A stretch of 64,000 nucleotides of DNA from Periplaneta americana (GCF_040183065.1 NC_091119.1:206830298-206894297), one strand, 5' to 3'; shown: positions 41,990 through 50,864, counted from the stretch's first letter. Made by a program: numbers and translations. Notes: generated by a model not told the origin, from the sequence alone.

Positions 41990-44839
41990 ATTTCTATCAA
42001 ATATTTTCGTACTTTTTATCACATAAAAAATAAATATATTTACATTTTTTAGCACATTAAAATCCGCTCCCTAGTTATAACATTCATTTACACTGAAAAT
42101 CGACATTAACACAAACACGTACTTTTGTATCGTAGGCCTCCGTTTGACAGTTATTTACAAGTCTCCGGCTTTCTATATTGATGGCTCTGAACTGAGACAC
42201 TATTCGTCTGTGAACGGTTCTCATTTTAAGCATCTGTGATAGTTTGGTTAGTTATAGTGTTTTGTTTAGTTTTATGATTTTACATACTTATTTGTCTCAA
42301 CTTTGAAGTCCACGAAACAAGTTTAATAAATCGTTAAAAGACATGAAACAAGTGAATGGGTCAAATTTCTACACAGTCATGCTTTCAACTTAAATGAGAT
42401 TCGGAATATGTAAATTTTAATATAGGATGCTATTTAAAACAAAAATAAAGTTCACTGTCACAATCTCATGCCTGAATAACTTTTTTCTAACACTGGTATC
42501 ATATTGTATGGTTTATCTCCAACAGATTTTGTATATGTAAAACTTTTTTTTTTCTGTAAAATTAAATTTAAGAAGTTATAAGTAATATTCCATATATTTT
42601 GAACACTATTGTAGCCTTTAATTATTGAAACAAAAGCAAGCATGTTTAGAAAATAATTCTCTAGTTTAGAAGTTGTTTACATTTAACTTCTTCCCACAGA
42701 TTAATAGACATGGGTTCATAGATCCAAAGAAGACGGAAGCTTATTTGAGCGCAAAAATTAAAAATGACTACAAGAGGAATATGGCCTTGAAATACAATCA
42801 AGAATGTGCTGATTATGCTAATGCGATAGCTCCAAGTAAGTTTATTAGAAGGGCATTCCATTAATTTAATAACAAACAATAATTAAGCGAAACTTCCTTG
42901 CGTCAAGTTTTGCTTCTATTAATTTTGTTCTTCAAAGCGACCTGTTAGGAACTTAATTCCATCTGACCCCTGCTGATACTCCTGGACCGAGTAAGAGCGG
43001 GCGGGAGAAATTTTGGTCATTTTTCAGCCAATAATCGCATTTTTGTCAAAAATGAATCAGCAATCTCTTATTTTTATGTTTAACAAGTTTCAGTGGTCTG
43101 GGGAGGCATAAAAATTGTGACATATCTAAATCTCTTCACCCTTGCATTTGAATTCCGTGCAAATTTTACAAGTTGTTTTTTAATCTCCTTTCAGCACATT
43201 TCGTCACCCTCAAAGTGTAAAGACTCTTACAATTTTTATGCTAGGAGTGTCACATTTTTACTGCATAACGTGGTTAACGAAAGACAGTATTATTACTTGA
43301 TAAAGTATGTAAATACTTCCGAAGTAAAAAAAGAAAACATACTTAGTCAACACTAAAAAAAAATTATATTTTGAAGTTTCTTGTTAAAAAAGAATCTCTC
43401 CATTTATAGATTTCCATTAAAAGTTTTGGCTACTTAGATTTTTCAAACCATATCAGAGATTCTGTAAAAAAAAAAAAAAAAAAAAGAGGTTTCAAATTTT
43501 GTAAGACGAGATAGATTTTGAAAATACATTTTTATTCTGCTTAAATTTGAATAACTCGAAAACCACTGATGTGAACATAATGAGACATAAATACAAGAGT
43601 ACTTATGCCAAGGGGATGAAGTTTACAAATCATAAAACCTCTATCTTAAAAATTGTAGAAAATATAAATTTTCCGCGCCTGGTAGTAGTTTTTTCTGTAA
43701 CACTACTAAAATGGAAGTGAGGTCTGAGTGACCATTGTGAATTAATTGTATAGCCATCATCATCATCATCATGAATCAGACTTGTTGGCCTATTATATTT
43801 TCAGGAATATGAAGAGAGTGTTTGTCCTTCCAACGCATTAATTGATTATATTTTTCCAATTAAAATTGTCGTAAAAACCCTAACCCTGGTTACCAGCAAC
43901 TATTACTTATACTGAAGCTCAGTTACATTATATCATTGAAATGAAACGTTCTATTCAACAATGCCTCAAGGCGAACAAGTGATTAAGGAAGAGGAAGCAG
44001 GGGAAGGGACGAAAAATCGAAGATTGTGCAGGAAAGAAAGACAAACGAATAATAATTAGGAAGAAGAAGAGACCCGACAATGACGCAAAAGTCTTCTCTT
44101 TACCTCAGCTCCGTTTTTGGTAACATTAACGCGCATCGGAATCAATTTCAAGTTATTCACTCGCATATTTTTATTTGCAGAGTTGGCAGAAGGCATGAAG
44201 CTGAAATGCCCAGTGACAGCCACCATGTATTACGGCTGCATTCTAGCGTACTGCAATATGGTAAATATATTTCAAGGACGAAAAGCACTAGAAGTTACTA
44301 CCACCAATTGAGTAGTCTTTGAAGTTATTAAAAACCTTAATTTAGCATAATTTACTAACACATTCCATACTCCTATTTCGCTAACAAGCATTAACTACAT
44401 AATTATAAAATTCAGGCTGTCAGCTGGAAGGTTGTTCGCCTATTCCAGTAAGTAGAATAAGCATACTTAAAACGTTAAGGTGGAGTAATTAACTATTAAT
44501 TTACATATTTTGTAAAAGAAAAATATCCATTAAATATAATAAAGTGTATATATGATACATTATTTTCAGCGATGTCCGAGAGCTGATCTCGAAAAAGGTA
44601 AGAAAACACAACATTTCGGTAATTAAATATAGAATTTCTGTTATCTGCATTGTTACCTCAGGTAATATTAAATAAAATATACTTTATTCTGGTATGAAAC
44701 AGAAATTATTTACTCAGTTTATATGTGCTGAAATGTAGCTTCATATCCATAACGTTGATTGAATAAGTTTTCATTTCTTGCAGATGGCGACTGTGCGATA
44801 TTCAAGAATTATATGCAGGAGAATTGTAATTATAAGTAA
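28511..44839 (+). CDS. Plus-C odorant-binding protein, gene 2 (8 exons)
   Basis: Exons: 28511-28642, 35124-35238, 36267-36301, 39016-39051, 42700-42835, 44181-44260, 44570-44597, 44784-44839. They give 618 nt and 205 aa. Residues 1-21 form a signal peptide. Mature cysteines are at 38, 46, 47, 68, 95, 99, 142, 161, 171, 176, 180, 191 and 202: the same 12 as gene 1 plus Cys176. From C95 onward the spacings X3-X42-X18-X9-X8-X10-X10 equal those of gene 1 exactly, ignoring Cys176. Pro181 follows the sixth classical cysteine. Sequons occur at N76 and N80. The predicted role is secreted binding and transport of small hydrophobic ligands; the ligand is unknown. Intron 1 needs a GC donor (AAG|GCATGT). 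This choice is supported because the CP-to-CC distance then equals that of gene 1. Reading through instead ends at a stop at 28754-28756 (81 aa). The other borders are GT-AG. Confidence 0.86.
28840..29310 (+). mobile_element. LINE 3' end interrupted by an RTE-like copy
   Basis: AT-rich sequence with TGTAATTGTAATTGTAA, then the GAGAAGGCCTGACGGCCAGG terminus and an AAATAAATAAAT tail at 29302-29330. This resembles the GGCC-hairpin 3' ends of other LINEs here. The RTE-like copy 28983-29213 lies inside it. It is in intron 1 of gene 2. Confidence 0.5.
28983..29213 (-). mobile_element. RTE-like LINE 3' fragment
   Basis: The AAGT tail is at 28983-28996. The minus-strand frame MGESRNAYRVLVGRTEGKRP continues to MNLRVL. 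It is truncated at MGES. Confidence 0.85.
29528..30020 (+). pseudogene. IS630/Tc1-type transposase N-terminal region, broken
   Basis: It begins MNTVARSGERNIIKQVIAFC. A one-base shift near 29611 is needed to reach PINQATKRATDIT. An 89-bp GT-AG intron (29654-29742) follows, then RSELLLKKIRREGVC, SPEKNRPRELLI, RKIQEFYTV, stop, NEVPTLKKLLKVARD and a C-terminus MGFRF. The order (helix-turn-helix, basic RREG, fYT-vPT-KLL, GFR) is that of the DNA-binding half of insect DDE transposases. The catalytic DDE part is missing. It sits in intron 1 of OBP gene 2. Confidence 0.7.
30021..30660. other. Intron 1 of gene 2, unassigned GC-richer block
   Basis: Positions 30120-30560 are less AT-rich than the surroundings. 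Open frames exist on both strands (135 aa on the minus strand at 30122-30529), but none resembles a family I know. It may be a transposon remnant. Confidence 0.4.
31497..33551 (+). CDS. Jockey-type gag (ORF1) with one in-frame TGA
   Basis: The frame opens at ATG 31497 (MINQEREL) or at 31572 (MNSGSRPPP). It runs 468 codons to a TGA at 32901-32903, then continues in the same frame for 215 more codons to TAG at 33549. The N-terminal ~250 residues are basic and rich in Pro, Ser and Thr, with a Ser-Glu tract near residues 195-212. Residues ~385-465 (VVMKNVDTLISEDELMQIL, then YYRVEPS) resemble the PRE_C2HC domain of jockey-type nucleic-acid-binding proteins. Past the TGA are zinc knuckles: CLNCAQYGHTRTNC, CFKCGKNPDLCNH and CATCNSDTHYTGQARC. 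The TGA separates the RNA-binding-like domain from the knuckles, so this copy would make a truncated protein unless read through. Confidence 0.82.
31497..33848 (+). mobile_element. ORF1-only (gag-only) non-LTR retroelement with 12-bp target duplication
   Basis: ATGTAGTTGAGT is present at 31485-31496 and 33849-33860, bracketing 2352 bp. Inside is one long gag-like ORF (interrupted by one TGA) and ~300 bp of 3' UTR ending in ATTC-type repeats. No reverse transcriptase or endonuclease follows. Removing the insert rejoins the host LINE in frame. The layout recalls HAL1 or HeT-A-like half elements, moved by another element's enzymes. Confidence 0.85.
34160..34336 (-). mobile_element. tRNA-derived SINE fragment
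   Basis: On the minus strand a B box (GTGGTTCGATTCCCGG near 34267-34282) and a tRNA-like head are followed by a short body. Tail and target duplication are not clear. It directly abuts repeat copy D. Confidence 0.6.
34337..35040 (+). mobile_element. 0.7-kb dispersed repeat, copy D
   Basis: Same ends and orientation as copy A. It ends 83 bp before exon 2 of OBP gene 2. A run of C at about 34660-34670 replaces the T run of copy A. Confidence 0.85.
35124..35238 (+). CDS. OBP gene 2, exon 2
   Basis: It encodes ACCSKVENISLYLVAGSQSE and then YQECGRIYPTHNLTRNKT, plus one nucleotide. The acceptor is TTTTGTTAACAG and the donor ACAG|GTAAGA. It is 27 nt longer than the gene 1 exon, mostly between the CC pair and the end, and carries the two sequons. 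Confidence 0.85.
35551..35630 (-). other. tRNA-like sequence, probably pseudo-tRNA or SINE head
   Basis: The minus strand has an A-box-like TAGATCAGTGCTAGAGC and a B-box GGTTCAAACCC, but the T-stem does not pair cleanly and no anticodon stem forms. It lies in intron 2 of gene 2. Confidence 0.4.
35795..36023 (-). mobile_element. tRNA-derived SINE with 9-bp target duplication
   Basis: The tRNA-like head (B box GGGTTCGATCCCGG on the minus strand) is at the right end, and the body contains GACGCTGATATAACC. TTCTGCAAA repeats at 35786-35794 and 36024-36032. It is in intron 2 of gene 2. Confidence 0.85.
36267..36301 (+). CDS. OBP gene 2, exon 3 (35-nt microexon)
   Basis: It completes Ala83 and encodes GHHDPIYQQHL. 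The acceptor is CTTCCTTTCAG and the donor TTA|GTAAGT. Confidence 0.8.
37317..38604 (+). mobile_element. Non-autonomous Helitron
   Basis: It starts TCTATACTAATAATAAATCT and ends GGTACGGCTAG. A small hairpin (GTGC against GCAC around an 8-nt loop) lies 8 nt before the terminal CTAG. It is inserted between A and T with no target duplication, as Helitrons are. There is no Rep/helicase coding. A TATAA-rich run lies at about 38135-38190. It is in intron 3 of gene 2. Confidence 0.78.
39016..39051 (+). CDS. OBP gene 2, exon 4 (36 nt)
   Basis: It encodes CQDACTYAKTGL, with the C-X3-C of the OBP fold aligned to CIMLC of gene 1. The acceptor is CTATTCCAG and the donor TTG|GTGAGT. Confidence 0.87.
39600..39990 (-). 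mobile_element. Mariner/Tc3-like transposase fragment
   Basis: Minus-strand frames give a KMNRHNLRIWG-ENP motif followed by PVPTWNLTIGLMCAVLLRR, resembling the SG-vNkqN-RIWg-EnP region of insect transposases. It is broken by stops. In intron 4 of gene 2. Confidence 0.55.
40230..40907. other. Intron 4 of gene 2, unassigned
   Basis: It contains imperfect internal duplications (repeated CTCAGGTCC/CTCAGGCC with CCACTGCACTC) at 40490-40590. No coding or transposon signature. Confidence 0.4.
40908..40967 (+). other. D-arm-less tRNA-like sequence
   Basis: A perfect T arm (GTGAG, loop TTCGAAC, CTCAC) and a closing helix (ACGGCC with GGCCGT) are present, but there is no D arm and the length is too short for a nuclear tRNA. 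Probably a SINE or tRNA remnant. Confidence 0.4.
41405..41880 (+). mobile_element. hAT-like transposase C-terminal fragment
   Basis: It reads KDGCLRNDLAFLLANLSFLC, IKLDSLPGSEVHVLRDKLQN, then after a stop and shift VCVCDIPLLKYARLTSCDVE and a degraded dimerisation tail (LEMTFVVHCN-like). Similar tails close hAT-type transposases of insects. In intron 4 of gene 2. Confidence 0.6.
41956..41986 (+). repeat. (AT)n microsatellite
   Basis: A pure AT dinucleotide run of about 30 bp in intron 4 of gene 2. Confidence 0.95.
42700..42835 (+). CDS. OBP gene 2, exon 5
   Basis: It encodes INRHGFIDPKKTEAYLSAKI and continues to NQECADYANAIAP. 136 nt, the same length as in gene 1. The acceptor is CTTCCCACAG and the donor CCAA|GTAAGT. 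Confidence 0.9.
42836..44180 (+). other. Intron 5 of OBP gene 2
   Basis: AT-rich with an A run near 43468-43485. I see no mobile element signature, unusual among the larger introns of this gene pair. Confidence 0.5.
44181..44260 (+). CDS. OBP gene 2, exon 6
   Basis: It completes Lys152 and encodes LAEGMKLKCPVTATMYYGCI and then LAYCNM. The acceptor is TTTTTATTTGCAG and the donor ATG|GTAAAT. Cys176 is absent in gene 1, where the residue is Val. Confidence 0.9.
44570..44597 (+). CDS. OBP gene 2, exon 7 (28-nt microexon)
   Basis: It encodes RCPRADLEK plus one nucleotide, aligned with ICPEEEMQK of gene 1. The acceptor is TTATTTTCAG and the donor AAAG|GTAAGA. Confidence 0.88.
44784..44839 (+). 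CDS. OBP gene 2, exon 8 (C-terminus, stop)
   Basis: It completes Asp188 and encodes GDCAIFKNYMQENCNYK, then TAA. The acceptor is CATTTCTTGCAG. Confidence 0.9.
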
Positions 44840-44865
44840 AATGATGAAGGTGTAAATTGCAAAAA

Positions 44866-44880
44866 AATAAATAAATAAAA
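44866..44880 (+). terminator. Polyadenylation signals of OBP gene 2
   Basis: Overlapping AATAAA motifs begin 27 bp after the stop; another lies at 44940-44945. Confidence 0.6.
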
Positions 44881-45144
44881 TAATACTACATTATAATATG
44901 AATTACTAATTTGTGTAAATAATTATATAAGAGTAATGAAATAAAATGAACACGATATATTTTTTGTGGAATATGAAGCATACAAATCATACATTATTGC
45001 GGCCTGCACCTCATTCAATATCTTGTTTCATCTGAAGAAATTTAGGAATTGTGTCATTTCAGTACCAAATCTAACAAACTAGACACACTTCTCCTATTTT
45101 TTCGTTCCCGCCACAGGAGAAACTACTGCAACAATGTGTCTCCG

Positions 45145-45395
45145 AGCCACAGAGCTAGGCAGTAGCGCGTTTTCCTACTGATCAGGAGCTGTGCTCGGGT
45201 GTGGGTTCGATTCCCGCTTGGGCCGATTACCTGGTTGGGTGTGCTTCGAGGTTTTCCCCAACCGTAAAGCGAATGTTAGGTAATCGACGGCGAACCCTCG
45301 GCCTCATCTCGCCAAATACCATCTCGCTATCACCAATTCCATCGAGCTAATTAACCTAGTAGTTGATACAACGTCGTCAAATAACCAATTAAAAA
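45145..45395 (+). mobile_element. tRNA-derived SINE
   Basis: The tRNA head has A-box-like TAGGCAGTAGCGCG and B box GGGTTCGATTCCCGC (near 45205-45219). The body contains GAGGTTTTCCCCAACCGTAA, and the end is CAAATAACCAATTAAAAA. GTCTCCG repeats at 45138-45144 and 45396-45402. Same family as 24567-24837. Confidence 0.85.
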
Positions 45396-45639
45396 GTCTC
45401 CGGGCTGTATCTCACTGAACAACTTGCTTGTTGTTGTTGTTTAGTCAACTGTCCGAAGACTAGGTGGAAACTCATAAGTGACATTGATAAGGCATCACTC
45501 ATGAAGCAACTAGGCCAGGAGATAACAGGGTATGGTGGCCAGTTACTTTCCGCTTCCATTGCATACATCACTGACTAGTTAGTACATGTTACACTAATCA
45601 GACTTCACATGTATACAAACAAATTTGTTATTCGTGTGA

Positions 45640-46369
45640 TACATATCATCCCGAAAAGACAAAGTATATGAATATGTCTCATGACCAGAATATAGTAAGA
45701 AATGGAAATATAAAAATTGGAGATTTATCCTTCGAAGAGGTGGAAAATTTCAAATATCTTGGAGCAACAGTAACAAATATAAATGAAACTCGGGAGGAAA
45801 TTAAACGCGGAATAAATATGGGAAATGCCTGTTATTATTCGGTTGAGAAGCTTTTATCATCTAGTCTGCTGTCAAAAAATCTGAAAGTTAGAATTTATAA
45901 AACAGTTATATTACCGGTTCTTCTGTATGGTTGTGAAACTTGAACTCTCACTCTGAGAAAGGAACATAGGTTAAGGGTATTTGAGAATAAGGTGCTTAGG
46001 AAAATATTTGGGGCTAAGAGGGATGAAGTTATAGGAGAATGGAGAAAGTTACACAACGCAGAACTGCACGCATTGTATTCTTCACCTGACATAATTAGGA
46101 ACATTAAATCCAGACGTTTGAGATGGGCAGGGCATGTAGCACGTATGGGCGAATCCATAAATGCATATAGAGTGTTAGTTGGGAGGCCGGAGGGAAAAAT
46201 ACCTTTGGGGAGGCCGAGACGTAGATGGGAAGATAATATTAAAATGGATTTGAGGGAGGTGGGATATGATGATAGAGAATGGATTAATCTTGCTCAGGAT
46301 AGGGACCAATGGCGGGCTTATGTGAGGGCGGCAATGAGCCTCCGGGCTCTTTAAAAGCCAGTAAGTAAG

Positions 46370-46372
<3 letters not shown>
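45640..46372 (+). mobile_element. RTE-like LINE 3' part, best copy
   Basis: It reads MNMSHDQNIVRNGNIKIGDL, FKYLGATVTN, RIYKTVILPVLLYGCET, then one TGA in place of the expected Trp codon, then LRKIFGAKRDEVIGEWRKLH, RLRWAGHVARMGES, GRPRRRWEDNIKMDLREVGY and the C-terminus. It ends AAAAGCCAGTAAGTAAGT and runs into a (TAA)n tract at 46371-46430. Confidence 0.87.

Positions 46373-46430
<58 letters not shown>
46373..46430 (+). repeat. (TAA)n microsatellite after LINE tail
   Basis: A pure triplet run directly after the AAGT tail of the RTE-like copy, which may have inserted into the pre-existing repeat. Confidence 0.9.
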
Positions 46431-46689
46431 TGGTTTTTAATCAACGATACTAACAGCACATGACTCGATGGTTTAGCGATAAACTGCTCATAATATTGCA
46501 GTTGTTATGTACCACAGTATTCAGCAGCAGTGGAAGCCCGGACGTGTTCCTGTTAATGTGGGCTCTTTGCTTCCTACACCCCAATTAAAATCGCATTCCT
46601 TTTTATTTGTCCTGAAGACTCACAGTAGTTATTTTTTGCCGGCGTCAGACATATGGTTGCTAATATTATAGGATATGCAGAGTGATTTA

Positions 46690-47060
46690 TGGAGGCCATC
46701 ATTTTGCGCTAACTAACAAGACTGCAGCGTGACGCGCATAACGCAGCAAGTTTGACGGATTGCGCCAGCAAAAACACGAGGCGGTGGCGCACAATACAAA
46801 TGACCGGCCGCCAGCCGCCTTCTTGCGAGGAGCCAACTGCCGCCGAAAGTTATGTGCGGCCTTTTTGTCGAGTCTACTGCGAGAATCGCTCCATGAAATA
46901 TCACTTAGTGACTTGGTACAAACTGCGAGGGATGATGACTTTTCAAAACAGGCTAACAAATTAATGTGGTCACGCTGGAGGAGCTGCACTTCAAGAAGTT
47001 ATGAAACTTTTCCCCCGCCGGGGCACCGCCTGGCTGGATTCCTCTAAGCGGGCAATAGCT
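46690..47060. other. GC-rich block of unknown origin
   Basis: Clearly GC-richer than the surroundings (GCCGCC, GGCCGCC clusters), with open frames of up to 96 aa on both strands. None is recognised. It could be a transposon body, or a fragment moved from elsewhere. Confidence 0.4.
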
Positions 47061-47110
47061 TGAAGACTGGCAAGTTCACACCTTTCTTCTGGGATACGTG
47101 GGTTATTTCT

Positions 47111-50077
47111 AGGGCTAGGATTTTGATGACCTATAAATCATGAAAAAATGTCCTAAAAACAATGCATTTATGACCTAAAAATCTTTCAAAAATGCTCTTA
47201 AAAATGCTCTAAAAATTGAGGGGTTACGTGGACTAACAGCTTATGTGCAAAACCATACTTCTGAGTAAACTGAAGTTGAAAATTACGATATTACTTTTTG
47301 TGTGTTCCTGTGATATTCCAGCAAACTTTTAAAATATACAGGATGTTTCAAAAATACGGGGCATAATTTCAGGTATGTATTTCCCACATGTAGACTATCA
47401 AAATAGTTCATTACAAAATGCGTCCGGAAATGCTTCATTTCCGAGTTATGGCCTTCACAACATTGAAATTCGCCGGAACGTTTTTCTTTCCGCAGGTCGT
47501 TGTCATTACAGAAGATGTTCAAAATGTCCACCTCCTGCTTGAATACAGACCTCACATCGATGTCTCATTGACCTGCGAACACTATCCCAAACTCCAGGAG
47601 TATTGCGTATGTTCTCAGGATACAATTGATACTCTTTCAACAGTCTCCAGACAGTCGTATGAGGAACATTGACTTGCAACGTTACCCTTCGTGTGCTGAT
47701 AGGAGTCATGTTCACAGCCTCCAGAATCTCCTCCTGTACTTCTGGAGTTGTAGATCTTGGTCGTCCCATTCCCAAACCAGGAGAGTTAAATTTTCCATAC
47801 TCGCACAGACGGTAATGGAGACGTACAAATGTCTTCCGATCTGGACATTGTCGCTGTGGGTGGGTACCTCTCCTGGTACAAACGACGAGCCAGCGCAGCA
47901 TTGCCGTCCGCCTTACCGTACATGAAGTGTATCTCTGCCAGCTCTTGATTTGAATACATGTCGCACAGTCTAACGCCTACACAACACTGAATGTAACCTT
48001 CGCCTCGGAATGAACTGTCAGAGTACCCTCTTAATGCCTCCTTTGACGGCAACGACCTGCGGAAAGAAAAACGTTCCGGTGAATTTCAATGTTGTGAAGG
48101 CCATAACTCGGAAATAAAGCATTTCCGGACACATGTTGTAATGAACTATTTTGATTGTCTACATGTGGGAAATACATACCTGAAATTATGCCCCGTATTT
48201 TTAAACACCCTGTATATTATCAATATAGCATTCCTTAAACACAAAAATGTAACCAAGTAATAGCTATTATTGAACTACAATATTTAAAAAAATGTTAATA
48301 GCGACTTCCTTTTAAGTTGTTAGTCCATAGAACGCCAATAAATGGTTTCTATCGGAGAATATTATGTAACATAAGAATGCAAACACTTCTATTAACTTTG
48401 TACTTTACTGCACAATATCACAAATGCATAAATAAACTCTATTCTTTCGTACTATACTGTGAAAATAACATATACAAAATTAATTAATGATTTTATTATA
48501 TAAGTTAAATTAAAGACATATTAATATTTTAACTATGTTGACCTTTGTTCATACATTTTTATGACACTAAATAAAAAGTTACGTGTTTTTAAAATTGAAA
48601 TTTAATGTACAAAACAAACATGGTTTTCATTCATCTTCATCTGTGACTTCAGATCCATCACTGCACTTTTAAATCTGAGTAGACCTATATCTGTCCAGAA
48701 TTCCCTGTAGCCACATAGCATTATCTTTTGTCATGAATTTCAACAAGGACATGACATCCCCAATCTTTTCATTGTTTAGTCCAGGTGCAGTGCAATCTTC
48801 CTTGGTCGATTTGTGTATTTTCCACTATTTTCAGTTGTAGCAACAGCCCCCACTTTCAAAGCTTGCTGACATGTTTTCATACGGGCTTCTGTAATTTGCA
48901 ACACTTTCAGTAAAAATCCTTTACATACAGTTACATTAGTGCCCTCTAATTTCACGTTGTATACAAATGAATACTAACGAGTTCTTCCAGACGTAAGTTT
49001 TTTTTGTGTTACGGAAAGGTTTTTTTTTTTTCAGTGTAACCTAACAACATTGTGTCCTGCAGTTTTTTTTCTCCAATACTCCAAAATCCACTGAAAAGTC
49101 TCTGCTGATCAAGATGACTGAATTTACCTGCACAATTCAATTTAGGTCTGCATTTGTGTTCACACTGAACAGACACAACGCACGTTGCCAGTCGGGCCGC
49201 TAGACACACTGTAAGAACCAGCTACAGGATGACGGATCTCTCGCATACTCATACAACGCTGCTTCTGCTGCCCTTTAGGAATAAGGTAGAGAAACAAGAT
49301 TTTGTTACAATATAAAGCACACAAGAGAGTGTCACAAAATGTGATCTGTGAAATAGCGACTTAAAGTCACTTAGGTTGTTAGTCCATGTAACCCCTCAAT
49401 TGATCTTACATAATTGGCTTAGTACGAAAAGAGGTTTTGTACTACTTAATATTTAGACTAGTAACTAAATTAAATTTTACATAACTTTTTCTAAGTAGTA
49501 CACTTTAATTAATATGTAGTTTCCATGTATGATCGTTCACCTCTGCGTCGGCATGTGGACGTGAGGTCAGCAGTCGGCTGATCGGTCTTGGCCCTTCATG
49601 GGCTGTAGCACCATGGATTTACTTTACTTTTAGTTTCCGTGTAGTCTACCACAAGGCCACTCTTATCCGGAATTAGCAGGTATAGAGGAGTGTATATTGA
49701 AGGGGTGGTTGGACTGGTCCATTACATGGGGTGTACTACGTTAAAATGGCAATATTTGTGTAGAAAAACGATTAAAATATTGTAAAAAATAATGATTATT
49801 AATAGACAAAATATGTAAATAAAATATCAAAGGAAATAAACATTATTTTACATTAATAATGGGGATTTATGACCAAAATTAAATGAAAATGCCTAAAAAA
49901 AAATGGCCGAATAAAACAAAAGATGCTCTTATGAGCTGAAACAGGCAAAAAATGCAAAAAATGCCCTAAAATATGTCTTAAAACACTCAGTTTATCACAT
50001 AACATATAAATACTAAAGCAGCTATGTTTCTGGCTTACTATAAAAAAGATGCAATGTCATCAAAATCCTAGCCCTAC
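47111..50077 (-). mobile_element. hAT-like TIR element, degenerate, with nested mariner
   Basis: The ends AGGGCTAGGATTTTGATGAC (47111) and its complement (finishing at 50075-50077) form a ~20-bp TIR. TTATTTCT is duplicated at 47103-47110 and 50078-50085. On the minus strand a decayed protein shows CRPKLNCAGKFSHLDQQRLF and, further on, ITEARMKTCQQALKVGAV, with stops. GAGGGGTTACGTGGACTAAC at 47217 recurs inverted near 49380. An 8-bp duplication suggests the hAT superfamily; the protein alone would not decide it. Confidence 0.7.
47339..48212 (-). mobile_element. Mariner/Tc3-like element with long TIRs, catalytic core deleted
   Basis: Inverted repeats of about 155 bp at both ends (CAGGATGTTTCAAAAATACG; complement ending CACCCTG), with TA duplications at 47337-47338 and 48213-48214. 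The minus strand keeps a helix-turn-helix N-terminal part (YSNQELAEIHFMYGKADGNA, GRPRSTTPEVQEEILEAVN, VPHTTVWRLLKEYQLYP) fused directly to the C-terminus (RHRCEVCIQAGGGHFEHLL). The DDE/D core between them is gone. Confidence 0.85.
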
Positions 50078-50096
50078 TTATTTCTATACACTTACA

Positions 50097-50696
50097 GTCT
50101 TACTAATAAACCGTGTATAGTTTTTATACGAGACTTATGCAGAGTTGAGACAGAAAACGTTACTAATAAACCGTGAATAAGCTATGGGCGTATAAACAGG
50201 CTGTAACTATACAATGGGAATTGCTTTGCAGTAGTTATATACACGAAACCCCTTGTTTAAGCGTTGTATATAGAGAAAAAATGGCCGCCCCTTTAACAGC
50301 TGTTCGTATCGACTGTCATTTTATGATGATGTTTACCTTGTAACCACAGAAAAACAAACCAAAGATCATAGAATTATTAGAATAATATTGCTGTAGCTTG
50401 TACTCTTTGACCAAAATGTAGTGTAGTAATCGATTAGAGCCAGTTGTACTATCGATATTTAACACGCCACACTAGAGAGCTCTACCGGATCCAGTAGAGA
50501 ACCTCAGATATTCTATTACCTTTCGTAACGAAGTAATGACGAAACTATGACGTAGCTGTGTAGCAGTTATACTGTTATACACGACGTATGTAGTGATTAT
50601 TAATAAGGAATTTACACACGACTTATAAACGAGCTACTCATTGTATAAGTATAAGACAGTTAAACGTCAGTATATAGAGTTTTTTATTAGTAAGAC
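50097..50696. mobile_element. ~0.6-kb TIR element (MITE)
   Basis: GTCTTACTAATAAA at 50097-50110 is inverted at 50683-50696. The interior has several TATACACG/CGTATA words and no coding capacity. Superfamily not determined. Confidence 0.6.
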
Positions 50697-50864
50697 CGTA
50701 TATCTTTCAGAGGTTACATCACTCACCATTAAATTTTAAGGTTTATTAATATTATTTCTCCATATCACAACTTCAGACAGGATCACAAATGAAGTTGTGT
50801 TGGAAAGAATGGGTGAAGAAGGAATTATGCTGAAACTAATCAGGAAGCGGAAAGGAAATTGGCT

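Noticed and set aside
46752-47047. 95-aa plus-strand frame in the GC-rich block as a gene
   Set aside because: Several overlapping frames on both strands are open because of base composition, and no domain is recognisable.
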